Shown here in pieces: positions 1-6,950 of a DNA stretch of 12,435 nt (position 1 is its first letter; each line of letters starts with the position of its first letter). The DNA lies in assembly GCA_027348355.1 (NCBI GenBank), contig DAIEPN010000223.1, positions 1 to 12,435 on the forward strand, given 5' to 3'. The DNA comes from Chlamydiota bacterium (GTDB lineage Bacteria > Chlamydiota > Chlamydiia > Chlamydiales > Rhabdochlamydiaceae). The notes under the pieces were generated by a model. That model had not been told where the DNA came from. It made no database searches and saw only the letters and a program-made list of their open reading frames with translations. The position numbers and the translations under genes are program-made.

Positions 1-525
1 ATGCTCATTGCTCCTGCTCTTTCAATTTTCTATGCCGACGTTCTCTCCGTATCTCACGCCAATATTGCCGTAGCTAGATTTATTTTAATGGGAATTGGAG
101 TAGTTTGCTCTTCTGTATTTTGGAGAAAAGGAATTGGAGGAATTTCATTGCCCAAGCTCATCTGCTGGGTACTTGTTGGATTTGGAATGTTTCCGCTTGT
201 TCTTCTCTTTGCACAAACAAATGTAGTCTTTTTCTATTTAGCTTTTCTTCTTTATGGGGTGGCTCAAGCAGGAAGTCATCTTATCTGGAATCTTTCAGGA
301 ACGCTTTTTGCTCCGGAAGAGGACAGTTTTCAATTTTCTAATGTCAACATCTTAATGGTAGGACTTAGGGGTGCTGTGGGCCCCTTACTTGGAGGCGTTC
401 TTTGTAGCCTTTTTGGCGCAACCACGGTCTTAGCTTTAGGAGTTGGTATTGCCTTCTATGGGGCATGGCACATGCTCGCTAAAAATCCAGCAAGGCTCCC
501 TAAAAAAGCTGCTATAGAAACATAA
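1..525 (+). CDS. Major facilitator superfamily transporter, C-terminal part (5' end outside window)
   Basis: The 174 visible residues are mostly hydrophobic, with about five membrane-spanning segments (roughly residues 22-41, 51-70, 74-94, 112-134 and 138-158). This matches the last five helices of a 12-helix MFS carrier. The stretch between the third and fourth helices, with FAPEED and then VGLRGAVGPLLGG, resembles the cytoplasmic loop and the Gly/Pro-rich helix 11 of such carriers. The protein ends in a short basic tail and a TAA stop. The reading frame opens with ATG at the very first base, but a complete MFS protein is about 400 residues, so this is probably an internal methionine of a longer gene entering from the left. 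The substrate cannot be told from this half. The downstream gene has its own promoter, so this looks like the end of a separate transcription unit. Confidence 0.7.
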   Translation: MLIAPALSIFYADVLSVSHANIAVARFILMGIGVVCSSVFWRKGIGGISLPKLICWVLVGFGMFPLVLLFAQTNVVFFYLAFLLYGVAQAGSHLIWNLSGTLFAPEEDSFQFSNVNILMVGLRGAVGPLLGGVLCSLFGATTVLALGVGIAFYGAWHMLAKNPARLPKKAAIET

Positions 526-679
526 TCTCTTTCTGTTGGATCTCAAAGCAAGCCCCTTTGCCATCTCCTATTTTCGTGTTTTCGCAAAGATTTTATAAAA
601 TTATAACAAAGTTCCCCTCTTTATTTCGCTTAGAATAGAACTTGCTTGCACACAGTAAATAAAAAATTGAGAGCTCGCC

Positions 680-709
680 TTTACAATTATTCTGCTCTAT
701 GACTACAAT
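680..709 (+). promoter_or_regulatory. Sigma70-type (chlamydial sigma66) promoter for the mcsA operon
   Basis: TTTACA at 680-685 and TACAAT at 704-709 are separated by 18 bases, each hexamer one mismatch from consensus. Transcription would start near 716, leaving a leader of about 20 bases. That leader consists of an A-rich run and the Shine-Dalgarno AAAGGAG ending at 725, nine bases before the ATG. The placement relative to the ribosome binding site makes this the most convincing promoter in the window. The 526-679 stretch upstream holds no gene; it contains a 12-bp AT palindrome at 590-601 with no clear function. Confidence 0.55.
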
Positions 710-734
710 CCGAAAAAAAAAGGAGTGACTTTCT

Positions 735-1265
735 ATGGCAGATCGTCCTGTTGAATGCAGCCATTGCAAAAAACCTCAGAAAGTCATCTATAAAGAAATC
801 GTCGATGATACAACTGTTTGTTATGAAATGTGCGTGGACTGCCCGATTCTAGAGCAAAAACTCCATGGACAAACTATGCAAGAAGAAAAAAAAGCTGGAA
901 TTGCTACAGCCGAACCTGGTCTTTATTGTGATAAGTGCCATACAACTCTAAGTTCTATCAAAATGGGAAATTTCCTCGGTTGCAGCGAGTGCTATGTTGT
1001 TTTTGCAGATACAATTGCATCCGAGCTTAAATCCCTCGGAAAAATTGTAGTTCACAGGAAAAGCGCCCCTTTTGCAAAAAAGGGCATGCCAACCCATATC
1101 GGGAAATCTCCAGAGAAACCTGCTGACATCACACTCTCTTCAAGGCTCTCTTCACTAAACGAAGCGCTTAATGACGCCCTTAAAAAGGAAAATTATGAAC
1201 AAGCTGCTTGGCTAAGAGACCAAATCAAAGCACTTACGGACAAATCTGATGAAAGCAAAAGCTGA
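735..1265 (+). CDS. mcsA: McsA-family zinc-finger/UVR protein, putative activator of McsB
   Basis: This 176-residue protein has the McsA architecture. There are two four-cysteine zinc sites (C8-x2-C11 with C33-x2-C36, and C65-x2-C68 with C83-x2-C86), a polar linker, and a C-terminal UvrB/UvrC-type UVR helix pair at about 138-170 containing NYEQAAWLRDQI. In Firmicutes McsA binds McsB and is needed for its protein-arginine kinase activity, which tags proteins for ClpC-ClpP. The same pairing occurs here, because the next gene is an McsB homologue and overlaps this one by 17 bases. The start is secure: AAAGGAG lies nine bases upstream and the promoter just before that. No ctsR or clpC, which accompany mcsA in Bacillus, is present in the window, so the stress regulon is arranged differently. 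The cytosolic zinc protein call is strong; its partner function is inferred from the family and the neighbour. Confidence 0.82.
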   Translation: MADRPVECSHCKKPQKVIYKEIVDDTTVCYEMCVDCPILEQKLHGQTMQEEKKAGIATAEPGLYCDKCHTTLSSIKMGNFLGCSECYVVFADTIASELKSLGKIVVHRKSAPFAKKGMPTHIGKSPEKPADITLSSRLSSLNEALNDALKKENYEQAAWLRDQIKALTDKSDESKS

Positions 1266-2328
1266 AATCCCTGTTTTTCTAGTAAAACACACTCCTTGGA
1301 CGGCTCAAGAAAATCCGATTTGGCTTGCATCTTCTTTTGTAATTGAGAGAAATTTCGAAAAATATTGCTTTCCGGCCAAAATGGATGAGAAGCAGCTTAT
1401 CTCCCTTTTTGACTTAGAAAAAAAAACGCTCTCCTCTCTTCCCCATTTGCAAAATCTTACGATCTTGCAAGCAGAAGAATTAGACGCCCTAGATAAGGAG
1501 TTCCTTTTTGAACATTTTCTATGTCTGGAGAGTTTTCAAAATTTAGGTAAAGGACAAGGTTTTGCAATAGATGATTCTGGAAAAACCTTTTTTATTCTTA
1601 ATAAAGACAATCATGTAGAAATGCACTACTGTGATTTTGAAGGGCTTTGGGAAAAAGGCTTTAGCCTTTTGTCTGACATCGAGTCTGAAATAGGAGAAAA
1701 AATACCTTTTTCTTATTCCCCAAATTTTGGCTATCTAACAGCAAATCCAGGAAATTGCGGCACCGGTTTAAGAGTATCGATTTACTTACATATTCCAGCT
1801 TTGATCCACATGAAGCAGCTCGAGTCCGCCATAAGCAATGAGAAAGAAGACGGAGTCCTTTTTACCAGCATGCTTGGGGACATCCAAAATCTGGCCGGAG
1901 ATATTCTTGTACTTCAAAACCGCTATAGCCTCGGAACAGATGAAAAAAGTATTTTACGTGAACTTCATACAACTGCCATGAAATTTATTGGAGCCGAGAA
2001 ACTTCTGCGTACACATAGCAAAGAAAAAAATCTTCCTGAAATGATGGATCTTGTCTCACGCGCATTCGGACTACTTACACACTCTTACCAATTAGAAATA
2101 AAAGAGTGTTTGGAGGCATTAAGTTTAATTAAGCTGGGAATTGATTTAGGTTGGATAAATGGCGTTACGCAAAAAACAATAGGAGGGCTTTTCTTCACAT
2201 GTCGCAAAGCTCATCTTCTTTTTCATCTGAAAGAGAATAAAAAAGTCGATATAGCTCAAATTCCACATATACGCGCAACCTTTATCCACGAGAAGCTATC
2301 CAAAATGAAACTTCTCATTGAGTCATGA
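1249..2328 (+). CDS. mcsB: McsB-family protein arginine kinase homologue, probably catalytically degenerate
   Basis: The 359-residue protein keeps the overall length and landmarks of McsB, the guanidino-kinase-fold enzyme that phosphorylates protein arginines. Examples are GYLTANPGNCGTGLR (161-175) followed by a helix ending HIPAL, LGIDLGWI (296-303), and IRATFIHEKL (341-350). Several functional motifs are altered when aligned by eye to remembered family consensus. The phosphate-binding SSRIR arginines fall at S29 and V31. The NEEDHLR motif reads NKDNHVE (118-124). The pocket cysteine before P-x-N is N166, with a cysteine instead at 170. The RGxYGEGSEA loop carries T206 and N214 in place of its arginine and catalytic glutamate. 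The phosphoarginine-sensing RDxxRA reads IPHIRA (338-343). The ATG at 1249 lies inside the end of mcsA with only GGA as a weak Shine-Dalgarno, so it is probably read by translational coupling. It may act as a non-catalytic adaptor with McsA; that is inference. Confidence 0.75.
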   Translation: MKAKAEIPVFLVKHTPWTAQENPIWLASSFVIERNFEKYCFPAKMDEKQLISLFDLEKKTLSSLPHLQNLTILQAEELDALDKEFLFEHFLCLESFQNLGKGQGFAIDDSGKTFFILNKDNHVEMHYCDFEGLWEKGFSLLSDIESEIGEKIPFSYSPNFGYLTANPGNCGTGLRVSIYLHIPALIHMKQLESAISNEKEDGVLFTSMLGDIQNLAGDILVLQNRYSLGTDEKSILRELHTTAMKFIGAEKLLRTHSKEKNLPEMMDLVSRAFGLLTHSYQLEIKECLEALSLIKLGIDLGWINGVTQKTIGGLFFTCRKAHLLFHLKENKKVDIAQIPHIRATFIHEKLSKMKLLIES

Positions 2329-3689
2329 AAAAAAAACGAACTATCTCAGCAATTATTCTTATGGGCGGCAGCGGAGAGCGTTTTGGAAGCGACCTTCCAA
2401 AACAATTTCATCGTATTTGTGGGAAAAAAATTTATTTGCACACTCTAGATACTTTTGTAAATCTACAAGCTTTCCAGGAAATTATTCTTGTCTGTCACCC
2501 TAATTGGATAGAAAAAGTTAGTCAAGACATTGCCTCTTATCCAAAAAATTTAATCAAAATCATCCAAGGAGCCTCAACCCGTCAAGAATCATCCTATTTA
2601 GGAATCCTTGCTTGCAATCCCTCTACACAAGCTGTCACAATCCATGACGCGGTACGTCCCTTTGTAAGCGAAGAGATCATCAAAAACCATATTCAAGCCT
2701 TGGAAATTTATGAAGCATTAGACACATGCATCCCTTCTACCGATACGATCGTGCATTCAGTGAATGCAAATGAGATTACCTCCATTCCAGATCGCAAGGA
2801 ATATTTCCGAGGACAAACCCCTCAGACTTTTCATTACAACCTAATTCTTCAGGCACATAAACATGCTCTTTCTCAAAACATCCATGGCGCCTCAGATGAC
2901 TGTCAGCTCGTCTCAAACATAGGGAAAAAAGTACATATCATTCTCGGTGAAGAGCGTAACCAAAAGATTACAACTGAGCTCGACCTTTTTATCGCAGAGC
3001 AGATGTTACGCCTTTCTTCTACTTTAAAAGATAAGCATAAAGACTTTTCCTCACTACAAGGGAAGATGATTGCTGTTACTGGAGGGACGGGTGGAATTGG
3101 CAAAGCGATTGTTGACCTTCTGCATCTCCATGGAGCGAAAGCTCTCCCTATATCTACAAGCTCACTCTCCTACACTAGTGATCTTTCCAATCCAGAAAAT
3201 GTGGAAAAAGTTTTTAGACAGATTTCCACAGATCATGGAGAGATCGATGCTCTCATCAATAGCGTTGGAATTCTAAAAGTTAGTGAATTTCAAGACCTCG
3301 ATCCAAAAGATTTAGAAAGCATGATCTCTACCAATATCAAAGCCGTTTTATACAGCTGTAAATATGCCAAAATTAAACTAGGTGGACATATTGTGAATAT
3401 TGCTTCCTCTTCTTATATAAAGGGAAGAAAAGGCCTTTCTGTGTATTCCTGTTCGAAGGCCGCCATTGTGAATTTTACACAAGCACTAGCAGAAGAACTT
3501 CCAGATGTTCATATCAATGCTATCGTTCCTCAGCGTACCGATACAAAAATGCGTAGAGACAACTTTCCAGGGGAGTCAACTGAAGATCTATTGAAGCCTA
3601 GCCAAGTTGCAGAAACTGTTTTGGAATTACTATGTAAAGAGAAGATTACTGGTCTTACCATTGAGGTAAGAAAGAATGGTGAGACATGA
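2325..3689 (+). CDS. bcs1: IspD-like cytidylyltransferase / short-chain dehydrogenase fusion, Bcs1/Acs1-type CDP-ribitol synthase
   Basis: This is a 454-residue two-domain enzyme. Residues 1-230 form a CTP-dependent cytidylyltransferase of the IspD/TarI fold: MGGSGERFG (13-21) with P25-K26-Q27, IHDAVRPF (106-113), RGQTPQTF (162-169) and DDCQLV (191-196). Residues about 245-454 form a short-chain dehydrogenase: cofactor loop TGGTGGIG (252-259), NSVG (312-315), catalytic serine near 361-363 and YSCSK (Y374, K378). The PQRTDTKMR segment (402-410) resembles the Bcs1/Acs1 C-terminal half. Haemophilus Bcs1/Acs1 has the same domain order and similar length; it reduces ribulose 5-phosphate with NADPH and joins the ribitol phosphate to CMP. 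Plain IspD is about 230 residues and has no SDR half, so an isoprenoid role is less likely though not excluded. Start and mcsB stop share ATGA, implying translational coupling. The last 13 bases lie over the opposite-strand tRNA-Lys gene and its CCA. Confidence 0.7.
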   Translation: MKKKRTISAIILMGGSGERFGSDLPKQFHRICGKKIYLHTLDTFVNLQAFQEIILVCHPNWIEKVSQDIASYPKNLIKIIQGASTRQESSYLGILACNPSTQAVTIHDAVRPFVSEEIIKNHIQALEIYEALDTCIPSTDTIVHSVNANEITSIPDRKEYFRGQTPQTFHYNLILQAHKHALSQNIHGASDDCQLVSNIGKKVHIILGEERNQKITTELDLFIAEQMLRLSSTLKDKHKDFSSLQGKMIAVTGGTGGIGKAIVDLLHLHGAKALPISTSSLSYTSDLSNPENVEKVFRQISTDHGEIDALINSVGILKVSEFQDLDPKDLESMISTNIKAVLYSCKYAKIKLGGHIVNIASSSYIKGRKGLSVYSCSKAAIVNFTQALAEELPDVHINAIVPQRTDTKMRRDNFPGESTEDLLKPSQVAETVLELLCKEKITGLTIEVRKNGET

Positions 3690-3752
3690 TGGACTCGAAC
3701 CATCGACCCCCTCATTAAAAGTGAGGTGCTCTACCGACTGAGCTAATGTCTC
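3677..3752 (-). tRNA. tRNA-Lys (anticodon TTT), CCA encoded
   Basis: The minus strand folds as a full cloverleaf. The acceptor stem is GAGACAT/ATGTCTC, the D stem GCTC/GAGC, the anticodon stem CCTCA/TGAGG and the T stem GATGG/CCATC with loop TTCGAGT. The anticodon loop CTTTTAA carries TTT. The discriminator is A (3680) and the gene continues with an encoded CCA at 3677-3679. Its 3' end overlaps the last 13 bases of the convergent plus-strand fusion gene. It lies nine bases after tRNA-Glu, so the two are probably cotranscribed. Confidence 0.95.
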
Positions 3753-3761
3753 CCAAAGAAA

Positions 3762-3836
3762 TGACCCCAAGGGGATTCGAACCCCTGTTATCAGAATGAA
3801 AATCTGGTGTCCTAGACCGACCTAGACGATGGGGCC
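3762..3836 (-). tRNA. tRNA-Glu (anticodon TTC)
   Basis: On the minus strand the acceptor stem GGCCCCA pairs with TGGGGTC (one G-T pair). The T arm is CAGGG/CCCCT-like around TTCGAAT, and the anticodon loop TTTTCAT carries TTC. The discriminator is A, followed by TTT, so CCA is not encoded, unlike the neighbouring tRNA-Lys. The gene follows frr by 59 bases with no convincing terminator between them, so it may be read through from the rpsB-frr block. A TATATG element 5-10 bases upstream of the mature end is a possible but unsupported -10 box. Confidence 0.93.
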
Positions 3837-3895
3837 ATTTGTCATATAAAATGGTGAGGCAATTCTAGTTGACCCCGCTCTTTTTTTTCAAGAGA

Positions 3896-4447
3896 TTAAA
3901 CGGTGAGGATCTCTTTTTCTTTTGCAGCAAAGAGAGCATCGATCTCTTTGCAGAAGTCGTCAGTAAGTTCCTGGATCGATTTTTCCGTCTTTTTCATTAC
4001 ATCTTCTGGGATTTCGCCATCTGCTTTCTGCTTACGAATAAGATCATTATTCTTGCGGCGAACTTCTCGGATTGCAACTTTTGCGTCTTCAACTTTTTTC
4101 TTACCTTGCTTGACAATCTCTTTGCGCATAGCCTCGTCCATAGGAGGAACCATAATACGTACAACGTTTCCATCATGGATTGCTTGTAATCCAAGGTTAG
4201 CCTTTTCAACCCCTTTTGCAATCATTCCAGCAGTCTTCGGATCGAAAGGGGTAATGAGAATTTGTCTAGCTTCTGGAGTTGTGACCGTAGCAAGCTCTTT
4301 AATTTTCATAGAAGCGCCATACGCCTCGACTATAACCCCATCTAAAATTCCCGGATTGGCCCTATTGGTTCTCAAGCTTTTCATCTCTTGTTTAAAATGC
4401 TCAACAGTTGCTTGCATCTTAGCTTTAGTTTGATTGACAATACTCAT
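3896..4447 (-). CDS. frr: Ribosome recycling factor
   Basis: The protein is 183 residues, essentially the usual RRF length of about 185. RRF works with EF-G to split the post-termination ribosome. Recognisable features are the N-terminal helix with SLRTNRANPGILD (24-36) and the conserved beta domain FDPKTAGMIAKGVEKANLG (68-86) running on to VRIMVPPMDEAMRKE. The long C-terminal helices contain IREVRRKNNDLIRK, where the ribosome-contacting arginines lie. The start is well supported by AGGAG at 4456-4460, eight bases before the ATG and lying within the last codons of pyrH. Only three bases separate the pyrH stop from this ATG. It is the last protein gene of the minus-strand rpsB-tsf-pyrH-frr block. 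A plus-strand frame of similar length opposite it is a codon shadow. Confidence 0.97.
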   Translation of the reverse strand: MSIVNQTKAKMQATVEHFKQEMKSLRTNRANPGILDGVIVEAYGASMKIKELATVTTPEARQILITPFDPKTAGMIAKGVEKANLGLQAIHDGNVVRIMVPPMDEAMRKEIVKQGKKKVEDAKVAIREVRRKNNDLIRKQKADGEIPEDVMKKTEKSIQELTDDFCKEIDALFAAKEKEILTV

Positions 4448-4450
4448 ATT

Positions 4451-5173
4451 TTATTCTCCTTCTACAAGTGATCCGCCGGTCTTTTGAAAAATCGCTTCGA
4501 CGAGGGATCCTTTTTTTAGCAGATTAAAGACATAGATAGGGATTTTATTCTCACGGCAAAGAGCGACAGCTGTCGCATCCATTACATTGAGCTTCTGGGT
4601 CAAAGCATCTTCATAACTGAGTTTTGAATATTTTTTAGCCCCAGAGAATTTCATGGGATCTTTATCATATACACCATCTACTTTAGTGCCCTTCAGAAGA
4701 ATATCAGCTCGAATTTCACTTGCTCGCAAGGCCGCTGCGGTATCGGTTGTGAAATAGGGATTCCCTGTGCCCCCAACAAAAATAACGATAACACCATTTT
4801 CCAAATATTCATTGGCCATAAGCCAAGAATAATTTTCCATGATTCCATTAAAGGGAAGAGCGCTCATGACTTTAACTTTGCAACCTAAGACAAGTAGGGT
4901 TTGTTGAAGAACTAAACCATTGATGCATGTTGCGAGCATGCCCACGTGATCTGCAGGCGTCTGCTCAAATCCAAATTTTTTTGCTTGAATTCCACGAAAG
5001 ATATTTCCTCCACCCATTACGATTCCAAGCTGCACACCTTTTTCATGAACTTCTTTGATCGCGAGACCTAAGTCATGACAGGCTTCTTGCTGCAAGCCAA
5101 AATCTCCTAAACCCATCAGAGCTTCACCAGAGATTTTAAGCAAAACACGCTTAGAGGAAGTTTTTTCTTTCAT
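4451..5173 (-). CDS. pyrH: Uridylate (UMP) kinase
   Basis: This 240-residue member of the bacterial amino-acid-kinase-fold UMP kinases makes UDP from UMP and ATP in pyrimidine nucleotide supply. Seen in order: KISGEALMG (13-21) for phosphate binding, GGGNIFRG (54-61), ADHVGMLAT (74-82), the nucleotide region VGGTGNPYFTTDTAAALRAS (133-152), KVDGVYDKDP (164-173) and LNVMDATAVALC (195-206). The length is normal and no key motif is missing. A weak ribosome site AAAGG (5183-5187) precedes the ATG by about nine bases, in the 18-base gap after tsf. The order rpsB-tsf-pyrH-frr is conserved across many bacteria and is probably one transcript here. Confidence 0.97.
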   Translation of the reverse strand: MKEKTSSKRVLLKISGEALMGLGDFGLQQEACHDLGLAIKEVHEKGVQLGIVMGGGNIFRGIQAKKFGFEQTPADHVGMLATCINGLVLQQTLLVLGCKVKVMSALPFNGIMENYSWLMANEYLENGVIVIFVGGTGNPYFTTDTAAALRASEIRADILLKGTKVDGVYDKDPMKFSGAKKYSKLSYEDALTQKLNVMDATAVALCRENKIPIYVFNLLKKGSLVEAIFQKTGGSLVEGE

Positions 5174-5191
5174 GGAATTTTGCCTTTGGAA

Positions 5192-6043
5192 TTATCCCCC
5201 TATCTGCCAACGGATGTAGCTTCGTATAGTAAGATTTTTTCCTGTTTTTTTGCCTTCTCTCTCTAAAAGTTGCGTAATAGAGATCGACGGCTCTTTTACA
5301 TATTTTTGTCTTAGTAAACAAACTTGATCGTAGAAGGCATTGATTTTTCCTTCCACAATTTTATCAACAATATTCGCGGGTTTTCCAACAACTTGGCTTT
5401 TTGCGATCTCTTCTTCTCTAGCACGAATGTCCGATGGAACTTCTTCAGGCTTTAAGTAATCTGGCGATTCAGCTGCAACATGCATGCCGATTTCTTTTGC
5501 AAAATTCTCAAGGCCAGAAGCACCTTCAATAACAAGGGCTGTCACAATTTTTCCACCCATGTGCGAATAAATGCCAATTGATGTATCTTTGCTCTTTTCT
5601 AGAACAAGAACTCGGCTGACTTTAATATTCTCTCCTAAGCTTTGAACGATCAAAGCGCGGTACTGATCAATTGTGATAGAAGGATCTTTGCTATATTTTT
5701 GCTGTAAAAATTGCTCGAGATCTTTCGGCTTGCATGCAAGAGCATCGTTGCATACATCTTCCAAAAACGCTTTAAAGCGTTCGTTTTGTGTTACAAAGTC
5801 TGTCTCTGCATTTACTTCGGCAAACGAAGCTGCATTAGCGTTTTCCGCAAAGCCAATGAGCCCTTCGTTCGTCTCTCTTCCTTCTTTCTTTACAGCCGAA
5901 GCCATACCAGCTTTACGAAGGTTGTCAATCGCTACTTCAATGTCTCCGGAGGCTTGTTCTAGGGCTTCTTTACATTTGCCCATACCAACACCAGTTCTTT
6001 CACGGAGTTCTTTAATTAATTCAGCAGTAATTTTTGCACTCAT
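5192..6043 (-). CDS. tsf: Translation elongation factor Ts
   Basis: The product is 283 residues, the usual EF-Ts size, and acts as nucleotide exchange factor for EF-Tu. The N-terminal UBA-like domain (about 4-50) contains LRERTGVGMGKCKEAL and a helix with IDNLRKAGMASA. The core begins with NAETDFVTQNERF (78-90), whose TDFV contacts the EF-Tu nucleotide pocket. HVAAESPDYL (about 188-197) is the usual conserved segment of the second core subdomain. AAGGAG sits five bases before the ATG, inside the end of rpsB, and only two bases separate the rpsB stop from this start, so expression is tightly coupled with rpsB. Confidence 0.97.
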   Translation of the reverse strand: MSAKITAELIKELRERTGVGMGKCKEALEQASGDIEVAIDNLRKAGMASAVKKEGRETNEGLIGFAENANAASFAEVNAETDFVTQNERFKAFLEDVCNDALACKPKDLEQFLQQKYSKDPSITIDQYRALIVQSLGENIKVSRVLVLEKSKDTSIGIYSHMGGKIVTALVIEGASGLENFAKEIGMHVAAESPDYLKPEEVPSDIRAREEEIAKSQVVGKPANIVDKIVEGKINAFYDQVCLLRQKYVKEPSISITQLLEREGKKTGKNLTIRSYIRWQIGG

Positions 6044-6045
6044 TC

Positions 6046-6828
6046 TTACTCCTTGTCATCTGCAGAACGGTTTTCAGAAAGCTCTTCGACTTCCTCGCTT
6101 TCTTCTTCAGAAGCGACTTCTTTACCGCCTCCTGCAAAAAGATCGTTCTTCTTATCGATGATAGATTGAGTAATAGCTTGGAGAATGAGTTTAATGCTCT
6201 TTAAAGCATCGTCATTACATGCAATAACATAATCAATCGGGTCCGGATCACAATTCGTATCAACAAGCCCCATCACAGGAATTCCAAGTTTCTTCGCTTC
6301 TGCAACAGCAATATGCTCTTTGCTTGGATCCACTACAATGACAAGTCCCGGTGGTTTGCGCATCGCGCGAATTCCAGACAAGTTACGATCTAATTTGATT
6401 TGCTCTTTATTTAAAAGAGAGAGCTCTTTTTTTGTGAATCCCGCACCACCTGTTGCGATCTTCTTCTCAATACGCTCTAGAGTTTTGACGGATTGACGAA
6501 TCGTGCTTAGATTGGTTAGCGTTCCACCAAGCCAGCGTTCACATATATAAAATTCACCAGCTTGCTCAGCGCATTCGCGTATAACGCTCTTGGCTTGCTT
6601 TTTTGTACCGACAAAAAGAATGGATTTGCGTTTTGCAACAATTGCAGCGACAGCTTGTACAGCATTTCGAATTTGCTGCATTGTTTTTGCTAAGTCAATG
6701 ATATAAATACCATTGCGTTCTTCAAAGATAAAGCGTTTCATCTTTGGATTCCAGCGGTGTTTTTGGTGCCCGAAATGAGCTCCGCTTTCTAATAAATCTT
6801 TTATTGTGACTTCTTGTGTAGTTGCCAA
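6046..6828 (-). CDS. rpsB: 30S ribosomal protein S2 (TTG start)
   Basis: This is a 260-residue S2 protein. SGAHFGHQKHRWNPKM (15-30), YIIDLAKTM, FVGTKKQAK, ERWLGGTLTNLSTIRQS, KKPPG-like RKPPGLVIVVDP, and GIPVMGLVDTNCDPDPIDY are all present. The C terminus is an acidic extension rich in Glu and Ser (about 236-260) beyond the usual core. The start is TTG at 6828. No ATG or GTG lies in frame between the upstream in-frame TAA and residue 30, and starting at Met30 would delete the conserved HFGHQ region. AAGGGA six bases upstream of TTG is a suitable ribosome site. Residues 1-14 also match the length of a typical S2 N terminus. It is the first protein gene of the translation block, 122 bases downstream of tRNA-Gly. 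Confidence 0.96.
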   Translation of the reverse strand: MATTQEVTIKDLLESGAHFGHQKHRWNPKMKRFIFEERNGIYIIDLAKTMQQIRNAVQAVAAIVAKRKSILFVGTKKQAKSVIRECAEQAGEFYICERWLGGTLTNLSTIRQSVKTLERIEKKIATGGAGFTKKELSLLNKEQIKLDRNLSGIRAMRKPPGLVIVVDPSKEHIAVAEAKKLGIPVMGLVDTNCDPDPIDYVIACNDDALKSIKLILQAITQSIIDKKNDLFAGGGKEVASEEESEEVEELSENRSADDKE

Positions 6829-6856
6829 GCCTTGTCCCTTTAAGTTTTGACGACGG

Positions 6857-6872
6857 CATCTCCTCCTAGGAG
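6857..6872 (-). other. rpsB leader element: CTCCTAGGAG palindrome with strong Shine-Dalgarno-like run and out-of-frame ATG
   Basis: On the minus strand the leader contains a perfect 10-bp palindrome (6863-6872) merging into AGGAGGAG directly followed by ATG (6859-6857). The ATG is 31 bases upstream of, and out of frame with, the rpsB TTG. It opens a 46-codon frame that overlaps the start of rpsB. The gap of two bases between AGGAGG and ATG is too short for efficient initiation, so this is more likely a leader structure or coincidence than a gene. It is recorded because it is the best anti-16S match in the region yet does not serve the annotated start. Confidence 0.25.
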
Positions 6873-6950
6873 AAGATTTCGGTCTTGGTTAATATTTTTG
6901 TTTGATAAATCCGAGTTTTGATTGAAAAAGTGACTGCTTTCTCAAACGAA

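Noticed and set aside
545..605. Terminator after the MFS gene
   Set aside because: CAAAG/CTTTG and TTTGC/GCAAA pairs are short or widely spaced and no U-run follows directly.
2325..3020. Simple IspD of the non-mevalonate pathway
   Set aside because: The frame continues without interruption into a complete SDR domain with Bcs1-like C-terminal motifs, which plain IspD lacks. The isoprenoid role is kept only as a less likely alternative.
3870..3895. Rho-independent terminator after frr (CTCTT...AAGAG hairpin)
   Set aside because: On the minus strand the A-rich run is in the loop and the stem is followed by GCGGGG rather than a U-run, so it does not fit an intrinsic terminator.
3903..4433. 176-codon plus-strand frame opposite frr
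   Set aside because: It is antisense to a full-length, motif-complete RRF gene, has no ribosome site and shows biased composition typical of a codon shadow.
5673..6161. 162-codon plus-strand frame opposite tsf and the end of rpsB
   Set aside because: It spans the junction of two certain minus-strand genes and has no family resemblance or ribosome site.
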